Source of the DNA: Halomarina halobia
GTDB taxonomy: Archaea > Halobacteriota > Halobacteria > Halobacteriales > Haloarculaceae
Length of the DNA: 64,000 nucleotides
Direction: 5' to 3'
Assembly (NCBI RefSeq): GCF_029338575.1
Contig: NZ_CP119993.1
Coordinates: forward strand, 124,001-188,000
This document shows, piece after piece, positions 53,005-62,248 of this stretch (position 1 is its first letter; each line of letters begins with the position of its first letter). Under the pieces are notes generated by a model. The model ran no database searches. It worked only from the letters and a program-made list of their open reading frames with translations, and was not told the origin of the DNA. Both the position numbers and the translations under genes were made by a program.

Positions 53005-54360
53005 ATGTCCGAAACCGCAGCGCTAGCGGCGTTCACTGCCGACCTCTCGCTGACTGACGTTCCCGAGGAGGTTGTAGAGCGGAGTAAGCTGGCAATCCGG
53101 GACTTCGCCGGTGTCGCGCTCTACGGGTCACAGCACCCGACGGGCGAGCGCATCGCTTCGTACGTCGACGCGACCGCGCCTGGGACCGGCGCGACCGTGC
53201 TCGGACGATCGACGGCGAGTCCCGCAGGGGCGGCACTCGCTAACGGGACGTTCGGACACGCCATCGACTACGACGACACGTTCGAGTCGATGGTCCTCCA
53301 TCCGACCGCGCCCGTGTTCCCCACCGCGCTTGCTGCTGCCGAGCACGGCGATGGGACCGGGGAAGAGCTACTGGCCGGCTACGTCGCCGGCGTGGAGGTC
53401 GCGTTCCGCGTCGGCCACAGCATCTATCCCGGCCACTACGACAACGGCTGGCACAATACGGGGACGGTCGGGACATTCGGGGCGACGGCGGCCGCGGCGT
53501 CGGTACTCGGGCTGGACGCCACCGCCATCACGCGGGCGTTCGGTATCGCCGCGTCGTGTTCCTCGTCGCTGAAAAAGAACTTCGGGACCATGACGAAACC
53601 GCTCCATCCCGGCCACGCGGCGCAGATGGGGATACGTGCTGCACTCCTCGCCGACAGCGGCTTCACCGCGGACGAGGCGATCTTCGAGGACGAGCTCGGG
53701 TACGGGTCGGTGATGAACCCGAGCGGGGAGTACGACCCGTCGATCATCACGACCGACCTCGGCGAGCGATGGGGGGTCAGCGATGTCGGGTTCAAACCCT
53801 ATCCGTCGGGGGTCATCACGCACGCTGCTATGGAGGCGCTCCGTCGGTTGGTCGTGGACGCTGACCTCACGCCCGAGAACGTCACGCGGGTCACGGTCAC
53901 GCTGGAGGAAGCGGCATCCGAGATGCTCATCCACGCCGATCCGCGAGACGAACTGCAGGCGAAGTTCTCCATCGAGTTCTGCCTCGCGGCGATCCTGCGC
54001 GAACGGGACGTCGGCGTTAGCGAGTTCTCCGACGAGTACGTGAACGCGCCGGCAACCCGCGAGACGATGGCCCTCGTCGAGCGGGCATTCGAACCGGACC
54101 TCTTCGGCGGCTCCTTCGCCGGATACGGGGCGCGGGTCGTCGTGGAGACCGCCGACGGGACGAACCACACGGCCGAGGAGAAACGCGCCCCGGGAAGCCC
54201 GAGTAATCCGCTCCCCGAGGAGCGCTGGGCGGCCAAATTCTCCGAGTGCGCTTCGGTCGTCCTCGATCGTCAGGAGGTCCAGCGTGTCGCCGACGCCCTC
54301 GCCCGCCTTGAGGAACCCGGGGCGCTTCGAGAGTTCCTGACCGCCGCACGGTCCGTCTAG
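53005..54360 (+). CDS. MmgE/PrpD family protein
   Basis: A 451-residue paralogue of the 31.8-kb gene, starting at ATG 53005 (MSETAALAAFTADLSLTDVP). ATG 53005 is preferred over the longer frame, which overlaps the divergent CocE gene and lacks domain sequence. LANGTFGHAIDYDDTFESMV, YDNGWHNTGTVGTFGATAAA and KKNFGTMTKPLHPGHAAQMG are the family blocks. Members include 2-methylcitrate dehydratase, cis-aconitate decarboxylase and related tricarboxylate or iminodisuccinate enzymes. An AT-rich element (about 52973-52980) lies about 29 bp upstream. Confidence 0.87.
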   Translation: MSETAALAAFTADLSLTDVPEEVVERSKLAIRDFAGVALYGSQHPTGERIASYVDATAPGTGATVLGRSTASPAGAALANGTFGHAIDYDDTFESMVLHPTAPVFPTALAAAEHGDGTGEELLAGYVAGVEVAFRVGHSIYPGHYDNGWHNTGTVGTFGATAAAASVLGLDATAITRAFGIAASCSSSLKKNFGTMTKPLHPGHAAQMGIRAALLADSGFTADEAIFEDELGYGSVMNPSGEYDPSIITTDLGERWGVSDVGFKPYPSGVITHAAMEALRRLVVDADLTPENVTRVTVTLEEAASEMLIHADPRDELQAKFSIEFCLAAILRERDVGVSEFSDEYVNAPATRETMALVERAFEPDLFGGSFAGYGARVVVETADGTNHTAEEKRAPGSPSNPLPEERWAAKFSECASVVLDRQEVQRVADALARLEEPGALREFLTAARSV

Positions 54361-54388
54361 CCGCGACTCCGCCGGAGGTCGGCGGCTG

Positions 54389-54395
54389 ATTTATC
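54389..54395 (+). promoter_or_regulatory. TATA-like element for the epimerase gene
   Basis: ATTTATC is centred 28 bp upstream of ATG 54420, the spacing expected for a leaderless haloarchaeal transcript. Confidence 0.45.
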
Positions 54396-54419
54396 ACCCA
54401 CCGACACGTTCTGCGTGGT

Positions 54420-55397
54420 ATGCGACTCCTAGTTACCGGGGGCCACGGGTTCATCGGCTCGCACGTCCTCAGACAGCTCGTCGACGCTGGGCATGAAGTA
54501 ACGTGCTTCGACATCGCAGAGACCAGCCCGATCGCGGCGTCCGTCGCCAACGAGACGACGTTCGTTCGAGGGGACGTGACCGACCCCGTCGCCGTGTACG
54601 ACACCGTTGCGGCGACCGCGCCGGATCGAATCATTCACCTCGCGTCGTTGCTCGGCCGGCCGAGCGAGTTGAGCCCGCGCCGCGCCTACGACGTGAACGT
54701 GACCGGAACCATCAACGTACTCGAGGCCGCGGTCACCTTCGATATCGAGCGCGTCGTCGCGGCCTCGAGCGTCGCCGCGTATGGGTCGGTCCCGGATTCC
54801 GTCGCTCGGCTCGACGAGACGGTCGTCCAGCAGCCGCGGAACGTGTATGGCGTGACGAAGTACACCGTCGAACGGCTCGGACGAACGTACGAGAACCGAC
54901 ACGACGTCCCGTTCGTGGCCATCGAACCGGTCCACGGTATCGGACCAGACCGCGTCCGCGGCAACGTCGAGGACGCGTATCTCATCAAGGCGGCTGTCGA
55001 CAGGACGCCGCTGACCGTTCCGAACGTGGACCGCCCGTACGAACCTATCTACGTGGGCGACGAGGCACGCGCCTTCGTCGTGGCAGCGGTGGCTGACGAT
55101 GTGGACCTCGACCACGACCGCTACGTCATCGGGACAGGCGAGTTGATCACGTTAGCCGATATCGCTGAGTGGCTCCGTGACTTGATTCCCGACGCGGAGA
55201 TCAATATCGCCGACCGACGCGCCGACGACGAGTTCGAGGGCCTTCCACCGACTGACACTAGTCGGATCGAAGCCGACCTCGGCTGGGAGCCGACGCTGCG
55301 CCCCGGGCAGGCAGTCGAAACGTACGTCGAGTGGCTCCGGACCACCCCCAACGCGTGGTCGATCGATCCCGAGGATGCACCGTGGAGCTTCGGGTGA
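54420..55397 (+). CDS. NAD-dependent epimerase/dehydratase family protein
   Basis: An extended SDR of 325 residues. RLLVTGGHGFIGSHVLRQLV gives the GxxGxxG NAD motif (about residues 7-12), RGDVTDPVAVYDTV the adenine-ribose region, ASSVAAYGS the catalytic Ser and Thr region, and NVYGVTKYTVERLGRTYENR the YxxxK catalytic pair. Substrates are commonly nucleotide sugars or small hydroxy acids. Its context between carboxylate enzymes argues for an acid or a CoA-linked substrate, but that is guesswork. Confidence 0.86.
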   Translation: MRLLVTGGHGFIGSHVLRQLVDAGHEVTCFDIAETSPIAASVANETTFVRGDVTDPVAVYDTVAATAPDRIIHLASLLGRPSELSPRRAYDVNVTGTINVLEAAVTFDIERVVAASSVAAYGSVPDSVARLDETVVQQPRNVYGVTKYTVERLGRTYENRHDVPFVAIEPVHGIGPDRVRGNVEDAYLIKAAVDRTPLTVPNVDRPYEPIYVGDEARAFVVAAVADDVDLDHDRYVIGTGELITLADIAEWLRDLIPDAEINIADRRADDEFEGLPPTDTSRIEADLGWEPTLRPGQAVETYVEWLRTTPNAWSIDPEDAPWSFG

Positions 55398-55421
55398 TCG
55401 GGCTGTCCTGTACTGGCACCG

Positions 55422-56003
55422 TCACAGTCGTTCGAGGCCCCACCCGACGAACGGCTCCTCGGTATCGACGTCGAACGCTGCCAGCGCTCTGGCGAGTCCG
55501 ACGTACTTGCTGGCGAGCATGGTGATGCCCACGACCGTCGAATCGTCGAACTGTGCTGCGACCCCGGTGTACTGGTCGTCCTCGACCTCCCCCTGGGTGA
55601 GTGCGGCAACGTACGTGAGGAGTGCAGCCTCGGGATCCGAGAAGCTGTCGTAGTCCTCGCGCGCGATCGCTCGAATCTCGTCGGGTGTGAGCCCGGCACC
55701 GAGCGCGTGTCGGACGTGCTGGTGCCACTCGTAGCGCGAGTCTATTGCGCGCGCAGTCGCGAGGATCACCAGCTCACGTTGTCGTTCGGTCACCCCTGAC
55801 TCGTTCCACAGGGTCGTATTCGACGACCGAAACCCGCGCAGAACGGCAGGGTTGTTCCCGATGGCACGGTGGACGTTGCGCGTCTCCGTGCTGAACAGGT
55901 GCTCGTGGGCCTCCTCGAGATCCCCGGCGTCCATCGATGTCTCTAACAGATTCCGGTTCTCCTCCGGAAGGTCATCCGGATCGACATACGGGATTCGGAC
56001 CAT
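55422..56003 (-). CDS. Carboxymuconolactone decarboxylase / AhpD-like family protein
   Basis: A 193-residue paralogue of the 19.2-kb gene, with the same core: TERQRELVILATARAIDSRYEW (shown here only in part as VILATARAIDSRYEWHQHVR) and HALGAGLTPDEIRAIAREDY. Both paralogues end with EEPFVGWxLxxL. The lack of a CxxC pair argues against AhpD peroxidase activity and favours a decarboxylase, lactone-processing or other role. It converges with the epimerase gene (24-bp gap). Confidence 0.8.
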   Translation of the reverse strand: MVRIPYVDPDDLPEENRNLLETSMDAGDLEEAHEHLFSTETRNVHRAIGNNPAVLRGFRSSNTTLWNESGVTERQRELVILATARAIDSRYEWHQHVRHALGAGLTPDEIRAIAREDYDSFSDPEAALLTYVAALTQGEVEDDQYTGVAAQFDDSTVVGITMLASKYVGLARALAAFDVDTEEPFVGWGLERL

Positions 56004-56394
56004 GATCCGTCTGTCCGCCCCGGTAGCTTATACTTTCTTACGAGACTGGGATCGGGTTTCCCGCCGATCCATGGCCCTGTCGGGATCTGTACCCGCTCGA
56101 CCGACGAGCGAAGTGCGAGCACCGTCTCTGTTTTCCGTCGCTTCCGTCCGTAGCGTTCCTCGAGTCGACCGCCGTGACGGCGTCGATTCCGCTGGCGTCG
56201 CTCGTTTCGTTATACCCTTTACCCACAACGGGCAATGGAGGCCATCGCGATCACGGTCAGTACGAGGACGCGCCCCGTGGTAACAACGTCGAGCCCGGAA
56301 CGCCGGTCGCACGCCGCTGCTGGCGATACACCGATCGCGATGATTCCGTGGCGAGAGCGAGGTGATACGCTGGGATGTCGATAAGTATAACTCG
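56004..56394. other. Intergenic stretch with no supported gene
   Basis: Only a minus-strand scrap at about 56219-56290 codes a hydrophobic segment ending in Cys-Gly-stop (TGRVLVLTVIAMASIARCG). It has no start or domain, and may be the decayed end of a small membrane protein. Confidence 0.35.
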
Positions 56395-57718
56395 ATGGAT
56401 TCTGATGTGGCACCGAACGCGATCGGCCGCCATTCGCACTATAACACCATGGTCCGTGAATCCACTACGACACTCGGGGTCACCAGCGTCGCGCTCGTGT
56501 TGACGGTGCCGGTCTGGTTCACCTACCCCGCGGTCCGTCCACAGGTGCTAGACGAGTGGGGATTGACCGGGCTAGATGCGGGTATCGTCCTCGCCGCGTT
56601 CCAGGCAGGATACCTGCTGGTCATCGTCCCTGCGGGGATGCTCGCGGATCGGTACTCAGAGCGGTGGCTGGTTGCCGTCGGGGCCCTCGGGACTGGTCTC
56701 GCGAGCCTGGCGTTCGCGTTCGGCGCTCGAGGATTCCTCTCGGGGACGGCACTACGGTTCGTCGCCGGACTGTTCATGGTAGGAGTGTACGTCCCCGGAA
56801 TGCGGTTCGTCAGTTCCTGGTTCCCGACGGAGACCCGGGGTAGAGCGTTCGGTGTGTACGTCGGGGCGTACTCGACTAGTAGCAGCGTCTCGTTTCTCGC
56901 GGCATCGTCGGTCGCGGCCGCCGTCGATTGGCGAACTGCGATCGCAGTGACGAGCGTCGGTGCGCTTCTCGCAGCACCCCTGTTCTCGCCCTTACCGACG
57001 ACCCGCCGGACACGTGTGAGCCGTCTACTGCCGAGTCAGATGGCGGGAAACGACACGAAGGCCCGGACGACACTACAGACAACCCGTCCCGCTTCGCCGT
57101 GCTGCGGAATCGGCGGTATCTCTTCGCGGTAAGTACCTACACCTGGCATGCCTGGGAACTGTTCGGAGTCAGGAGCTGGTTACTAGTGTTCCTCACGACG
57201 CTTCCCGTAGTGACTGGAGGCAACTCGGCACTCGGTGCCGGGGGCCTGATGGCCATCGTGATGCTAGTCGGTGGCCCAGGGAACCTCCTCGGTGGATGGC
57301 TAAGCGACTACGCGGGGCGCCTGACGACTGTCGGTACCGCGTGGCGATCAGCGCGACCGTCAGCTTCTCGCTGGGCTTTCTCGACTGGCCCTCGCTGCCC
57401 GTACTCGTCGTATTACTGACGGTGTACGGCCTCGCGCTCACGGCCGACAGCGCACCGACGTCCGCAACGATAACCGAAGTCGTCGACGAAGCGTCGATGG
57501 GGACGGCCCTCTCCCTCCAGTCGCTCGTCGGTTTCGGGGGGACCGTCGTCTCGCCAGTCGTCTTCGGTCTCGCCGTGGATACGAGCGGCTATGGGGTGGC
57601 GTTAGCGACCCTCGGGGTGGCGGCGGGGCTGGGTCTTCTCTCCGTAGCGGCGCTTCATCGCTCGGAACGCCAGAAGTTGAGCCGACTCAGGTCGATCGGC
57701 GAAAACCTGTCTCAGTGA
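56395..57718 (+). pseudogene. Major facilitator superfamily transporter with two frameshifts
   Basis: Three successive frames make up one MFS carrier. The first covers ATG 56395 to about 56990 and includes AGMLADRYSERWLVAVGALG and RFVSSWFPTETRGRAFGVYV. The second covers about 56990 to 57320 with RNRRYLFAVSTYTWHAWELF and GGPGNLLGGWLSDYAGR. The third runs to the stop at 57718 with YRVAISATVSFSLGFLDWPS and GTALSLQSLVGFGGTVVSPV. Each switch is equivalent to one missing base. All 12 helices appear when joined, so decay is recent or the data carry errors. The protein is unlike the intact MFS at 22.4 kb. It would probably move an organic anion. Confidence 0.72.
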
Positions 57719-57791
57719 CAGGGTCCAACTTACAGGATTCTCCGATTGACTATCACGGTTGTACTAGCGGAGTGTTACTACACCACTCCCA

Positions 57792-57802
57792 AAATATATA
57801 TA
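57792..57802 (+). promoter_or_regulatory. TATA box for the permuted binding-protein gene
   Basis: AAATATATATA is centred about 31 bp upstream of ATG 57828 and only about 19 bp from ATG 57816, so 57828 is the more likely translation start. Confidence 0.55.
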
Positions 57803-57827
57803 CGATAGGTTCTAGATGACCATACAC

Positions 57828-59627
57828 ATGGGTAGTGAGAACAGTTCACACAAGTCGGTTGTCAGTCGGCGGCGTCTGATACAGGCGCTCGGAGCAAGCG
57901 GGACTATCTCCCTGGCGGGCTGTATGGGAGGCGATGGGAGTGGGAGCGGTGGAGGGAATCTCGGTGAGCGTGTACCGACGGTGACCATTGAGTACTGGTC
58001 GAACCTCGGGGGGCTCTCGAAGATCATGGAGGACTCCGCGCCGATCATGAAGAACAACCTCGAGAAACGACTCGGGATAACCGTCGAGGTCAAGCCCGTC
58101 GAATTTACGACACAGATCAACAACACCATTCAGGACAAGCGAACGCATCACATCGGGTTCTGGTACCACACGAACACGCCGGACCGGCTCGACCCACAGG
58201 AGATGACGCGGCGGTACTGTGCGGACTGGGCCGGTGGAAACGGGCAGGCGAACCCACCGAACTACGCGAGCTGTGAGTACACCGACCCAGCCGTCGGGCA
58301 GGGGAACGCATCGAGCGAGGAGGAACGACAGGAGCTCGTGACGAAAGCTCACTCGATCATGAGCGAGGACCTTTCGACGCTGCCGATCTTCCCCAACTAC
58401 GAGTTCGGTGCCGTCAGGACCGACTCGGTGACGCTGAACGCCGTCGGAGAGGCGGGTGTTACGCGGACGAACCCACACATCTACATCCAGTCGGAGACGG
58501 ACATGAAGCAGATCGCTTCCGTCGACACACCTGTCGCGATGGAGACGGGAAACTACCCGATCATCGACTCCTCGGGCGCACAGGCGATCTGGAACCACCT
58601 CGTCACCTCAACGCTCACCGAGTACGACGAAAACTTCGAACTACAGGATATACTGGCAAAAACATACGAGATCGAAGACGACGCGAAGCGCATCACGGTT
58701 GAGCTTAAGGACGCGACGTTCCACAACGGCGACCCGGTGACTGCCGAGGATGTCAAGTTCACCTACAAGCAACTGTGGGACCACCCGGGGGCCTACCCCC
58801 AAGCCAGTTCCCCTGACTACGAGTCGATCAACGTCGTCGACGATAAGACGACGGAGTTCGTCTTCAACAGCCCGTACCTACCGCTGATTCAGAAGGTATG
58901 GCCGCGCTGGGGAATCATGCACAAGTCGTCGTGGGAGAGAGGCGGCGCACCGGACAACGCGGAAGGGTTCGATCCGGACACCATCATCGGCGCCGGCCCG
59001 TTCGCGATCCGCGAGTTCTCGATCGGGTCGCACCTGGACCTCGTTCCCCACGACGGACATCCCGTTCACAAACCCGGCCACGAGTTGTTCCTGCAGGCCT
59101 ACCGGAACGAGCAGACGGCAGTCCAGGCGTTCCGGGCCAACGAAGTCCAGCTCGCACCGAATCTCTCGCCAGGGTCGATCCAAAACATCGAGAACGACCT
59201 AGGTGACGTCGCCAAGACGGTATCGAAACCCGGGTTCATGCCGTTCATCCTCTACCCACAGCAGTCGTGGTCTCCCGGACAGTTCCGCGAGTTCCGGGCG
59301 GCCGTCGGTGCGGCCATCGACCGGAAGCGAATGAGCGCCACAGCGCTACGCGGTGCAGCCGAACCACAACTCTACTCGTGTCCGCTAATGGACGCCCACC
59401 CAGCACGTCCCGAAAAGTCGGCGCTAACAAAGATGGCTCCCGCGGAGGGGAGCGAGGACAAGGCACGGAAGGCGCTCAGCGATGCCGGTTGGGGGTGGGA
59501 CGGCAGTGGGCGGCTCCACTACCCCGCAGATAAGGACCTCTCCCCGCCGTGGCCCGCCGAGGGGGTCCCCGACCCGGGGGACTTCCCCTGTCTCAACGAG
59601 GATAACGAGTACGTCCGCCCGGAGTAG
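57828..59627 (+). CDS. ABC transporter substrate-binding lipoprotein, SBP_bac_5 family with apparently circularly permuted lobes
   Basis: A 599-residue exported receptor with twin-arginine motif (SRRRL, residues 13-17) and lipobox ending at Cys32. After the signal, residues 51-210 resemble the usual C-terminal part of oligopeptide-binding proteins: NNLEKRLGITVEVKPVEFTT, then a WYHTNTPDRLDP-like block and DLSTLPIFPNYEFGAV. Residues 230-599 resemble the usual N-terminal and middle part: ATFHNGDPVTAEDVKFTYKQ (296-315), IGAGPFAIREFSI, RAAVGAAIDRKRM (490-502) and KARKALSDAGWGWDGSGRL. The order is reversed relative to the family. No transporter genes adjoin; the orphan operon at 33.3-37.4 kb lacks this component. 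ATG 57816 is an alternative start. Confidence 0.85.
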   Translation: MGSENSSHKSVVSRRRLIQALGASGTISLAGCMGGDGSGSGGGNLGERVPTVTIEYWSNLGGLSKIMEDSAPIMKNNLEKRLGITVEVKPVEFTTQINNTIQDKRTHHIGFWYHTNTPDRLDPQEMTRRYCADWAGGNGQANPPNYASCEYTDPAVGQGNASSEEERQELVTKAHSIMSEDLSTLPIFPNYEFGAVRTDSVTLNAVGEAGVTRTNPHIYIQSETDMKQIASVDTPVAMETGNYPIIDSSGAQAIWNHLVTSTLTEYDENFELQDILAKTYEIEDDAKRITVELKDATFHNGDPVTAEDVKFTYKQLWDHPGAYPQASSPDYESINVVDDKTTEFVFNSPYLPLIQKVWPRWGIMHKSSWERGGAPDNAEGFDPDTIIGAGPFAIREFSIGSHLDLVPHDGHPVHKPGHELFLQAYRNEQTAVQAFRANEVQLAPNLSPGSIQNIENDLGDVAKTVSKPGFMPFILYPQQSWSPGQFREFRAAVGAAIDRKRMSATALRGAAEPQLYSCPLMDAHPARPEKSALTKMAPAEGSEDKARKALSDAGWGWDGSGRLHYPADKDLSPPWPAEGVPDPGDFPCLNEDNEYVRPE

Positions 59628-59816
59628 TTTCCCACATGCTCGGTTCCCACTCGTCCGAGCATCCCACGATCACACGGCTCATCGCAGCGTCCGGGGGTTC
59701 CCGGTCGATCAGCAACGTCTGTCCTCTTGCGACGAGATAGTTACGTACGTACCGTCGAGATCCTGGCGGTCGCCGAACCGGGCATCCGTCACTAGACGGA
59801 CTACGGGTGGTGTTCG

Positions 59817-60185
59817 ATGACCGTCCGTTCGACGCTCTTCACGCCCGCGTTCGATCCGTCGATGATGTGGACCGCGCTTCGCAGCGACGCCGATGCGGTC
59901 ACGTTCGACCTGGAAGACGCCGTCGCTTCCGCCGAGAAGCCGACCGTTCGCGAGGCGTTCGTCCCTGTGGCGAGACCGGTATCGGTGACGGACCTCATTA
60001 TCGGTGTCCGAATCAATCCCTTGGATCGTGATGGCGGTGTCGATCCCGATGCACTCGCAGGAACGTCGGGCCCCTCGTACGTTGTCCTTCCGAATGTGGA
60101 ACGTGGTGCGGACATCGAAGCTCTCTCGACGCTGGACCGAGCACGTGCTGCCGGAGTGGCCGGGTCCGACCGGTCCGAATCGTGA
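59817..60185 (+). pseudogene. Truncated HpcH/HpaI aldolase (CitE-like) gene
   Basis: A 122-residue N-terminal fragment with RSTLFTPAFDPSMMWTALRS, DAVTFDLEDAVASAEKPTVR and YVVLPNVERGADIEALSTLD, matching the start of the intact 302-residue lyase at 29.6 kb. Most of the barrel, including the metal-binding Glu and Asp, is missing. The downstream MaoC gene starts 86 bp further on and no further lyase sequence is seen in any frame. It is likely a non-functional remnant of a second lyase-plus-MaoC module. Confidence 0.7.
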
Positions 60186-60271
60186 CCTGCAGGCAGAGGA
60201 CTGACACCACGCGAGTAGCTGTGTCGGTTTCCACGGAAGTATTATCGTACCGGAGGTTGTTTCGGTTCCGT

Positions 60272-60733
60272 ATGACGTACTATTTCGAAGACCTCGAGGT
60301 GGGGGATACGTTCACAGCGGGCAGCTACACCGTCACGAAGGCGGAGATAATCGAGTTCGCCGAGCAATTCGATCCTCAACCGTTCCATGTGGACGAGGAA
60401 GCGGCCAGGGAGTCGCTGTTCGGGGAACTCGTCGCGAGCGGTCTCCACACGCTGTGTATCTCCGTCCGATTGTTCGTCACCGAATTTGTCCGTGGGGAGG
60501 AAGGAATCGCCAATATGGGTGGGCTCGGGATGGACGACCTCCAGTGGCACCGACCGGTAACCCCCGGAGACACGCTCTCGCTACGCATCGAAGTACTTGA
60601 GACCTCCCCGTCGACATCTCACTCGGGCCGGGGGTACGTCGACTTCGAACGAGTTATCCATACTGACGACGGCGAGCGCGTGCTCTCTCTTCTTTCCCAC
60701 AACATCGTCGAACGGAGACAGAACGGGGGGTGA
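60272..60733 (+). CDS. MaoC-like dehydratase (R-specific enoyl-CoA hydratase type)
   Basis: A 153-residue hot-dog hydratase from ATG 60272 (MTYYFEDLEVGDTFTAGSYT), about 29 bp downstream of an AGTATTATCG element. The catalytic region EFAEQFDPQPFHVDEEAARE has Asp and His in the canonical MaoC arrangement (D-P-x-P-x-H), and GELVASGLHTLCISVRLFV forms the central helix. DDLQWHRPVTPGDTLSLRIE ends the domain. Unlike the two hydratases at 27-29 kb it keeps the canonical active-site pair. It follows the truncated lyase gene on the plus strand. Confidence 0.85.
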   Translation: MTYYFEDLEVGDTFTAGSYTVTKAEIIEFAEQFDPQPFHVDEEAARESLFGELVASGLHTLCISVRLFVTEFVRGEEGIANMGGLGMDDLQWHRPVTPGDTLSLRIEVLETSPSTSHSGRGYVDFERVIHTDDGERVLSLLSHNIVERRQNGG

Positions 60734-60907
60734 CGCCGCTCCGCCGGCCCCGAAAACGGCCGGGGTGATGGGGATCTCGGGGATCGAATCCCGGATCATG
60801 CTGCGCTCGAACTCGATTCACCGGACGTGCGGACGTGCAGTCGGGCAGACGGTCTGTCTACGTCGATGCCCCGCAGAGCGCTCGCTCGTCCACACTGGAC
60901 AGTCAGA

Positions 60908-62098
60908 CTACCAGGCTGCCCGGAAGACTGCTTCGATGGCATCGACCGTCGGCTCGAGGTCGTCCGGTCCGTTCCGCATGAGCGCGTCCTCGTGGGCGAG
61001 CACGGCGGCTTCTCGAAGTTTTCCTCTGGCCACGCCGTCGATGTCCCGTAGTCGGCTCGGCAACTGTAGTCCGTCCCGGACGGCGGTCACCGCTTCGACG
61101 ATGGCCTTTTTCGTATCGTCCGCGCCGGCCACGTCGAGTGCTTCGGCGAGTTTCGCCTCGTCACCGGTTGACTCGTCCAGCACCCATCGTAGCGCGTGCG
61201 GAACGATGAGCGCGTGGGCGATGCCCTGCTGAACGCCGAACTGATGGCGAAGTGCGTGACACATCGCGTGGACCACCGCGAGCTTTGTCGCGTGAGGGAC
61301 GGTCACGCCGAACTGCGTCAGAATTCCACCGAGGACCGCTCGCTCCATCACTGTGGGGTCGTCAGCTTCGCGGAGTCGAGGGAGCGACCACCGGAAGTAC
61401 CGGAGCCCTCTGATCGCGGTTCCATCGGTGATCGGCTCGCCGTGTCTGGAGTACAGTGCTTCGATACCTTTATCGAAGCTGTTCATCGCCGACCCGATCA
61501 GAATGTGCTCGGGTGTCGTCTCGAACAGATCGGGGTCGTAGTAGCCCGCCGACAGCGTCAGCGCCGAGTTCAGAACACCGCGCTCGCCCGGGCGTTCGGG
61601 GACCTTGATCCCCGCGCCCGCGGAGAGATCCGCCCCGGTCAGCGTCGTCGGAACGAATACGAGCGGCAGGAACTCGTTTTTCGCTTCCTCGACGACTACG
61701 TGGCCCGTCCGGTCGACTTCCGCCTGTATCTCGCTTACGGGTCGATAGCGTGCGTAGAGCGCGCTCGTCATCGTCGCGATGTCGAGGCTGCTGCCCGCTC
61801 CGACGCCGACCAGCACGTCGATGTCGTTCTCCTCGACGACCTCGTGGGCGTCGTACGCAGTGTGCATCGACTTTTCCGGAGTCGTCCGATCGAACACCTC
61901 GACCAGCCGGTCTCCTAAGCCGTCGGCTATCGGATCCATGACCGCTTCGTTAGCTCCCACGTTCGACCCCGTTACCACTAGTGCCCGTTCGTACCCGCGG
62001 TCGGCGAAGTCTGATCCCATCTCGGCGGTACAGCCGCGTCCGAACCTGATCGCTCCGGGCGTAAACTCGTACAGAAACGGCTCGGTGTCAAGCGTCAT
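60908..62098 (-). CDS. Iron-containing alcohol dehydrogenase
   Basis: A 396-residue group III metal-dependent alcohol dehydrogenase (ATG 62098, MTLDTEPFLYEFTPGAIRFG; ATG 62125 is the alternative). GVGAGSSLDIATMTSALYAR is the nucleotide-binding block, here GAGSS in place of the common GGGS. AMNSFDKGIEALYSRHGEP, HATKLAVVHAMCHALRHQFG and QQGIAHALIVPHALRWVL hold the metal-binding residues. The Asn-Ser substitution in the usual GMDA motif (AMNSFDKGIE) leaves the metal ligand Asp in place of ExxH-like residues. It is distinct from the 3.8-kb and right-edge Fe-ADHs and next to a Zn-ADH on the same strand. Confidence 0.85.
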   Translation of the reverse strand: MTLDTEPFLYEFTPGAIRFGRGCTAEMGSDFADRGYERALVVTGSNVGANEAVMDPIADGLGDRLVEVFDRTTPEKSMHTAYDAHEVVEENDIDVLVGVGAGSSLDIATMTSALYARYRPVSEIQAEVDRTGHVVVEEAKNEFLPLVFVPTTLTGADLSAGAGIKVPERPGERGVLNSALTLSAGYYDPDLFETTPEHILIGSAMNSFDKGIEALYSRHGEPITDGTAIRGLRYFRWSLPRLREADDPTVMERAVLGGILTQFGVTVPHATKLAVVHAMCHALRHQFGVQQGIAHALIVPHALRWVLDESTGDEAKLAEALDVAGADDTKKAIVEAVTAVRDGLQLPSRLRDIDGVARGKLREAAVLAHEDALMRNGPDDLEPTVDAIEAVFRAAW

Positions 62099-62248
62099 GC
62101 TCTGATCCTTGTGCTCATCTAGCAAAGTCTTTTCTCTGATGACGTGATGGCGATCGACGATCCGAACACCGGAGCACCGTCCTCCGGCCGGGTGACACCG
62201 CTTACACGAATCTCATCGACACATCTCTGTAGTGTCGAGCCCCACACC

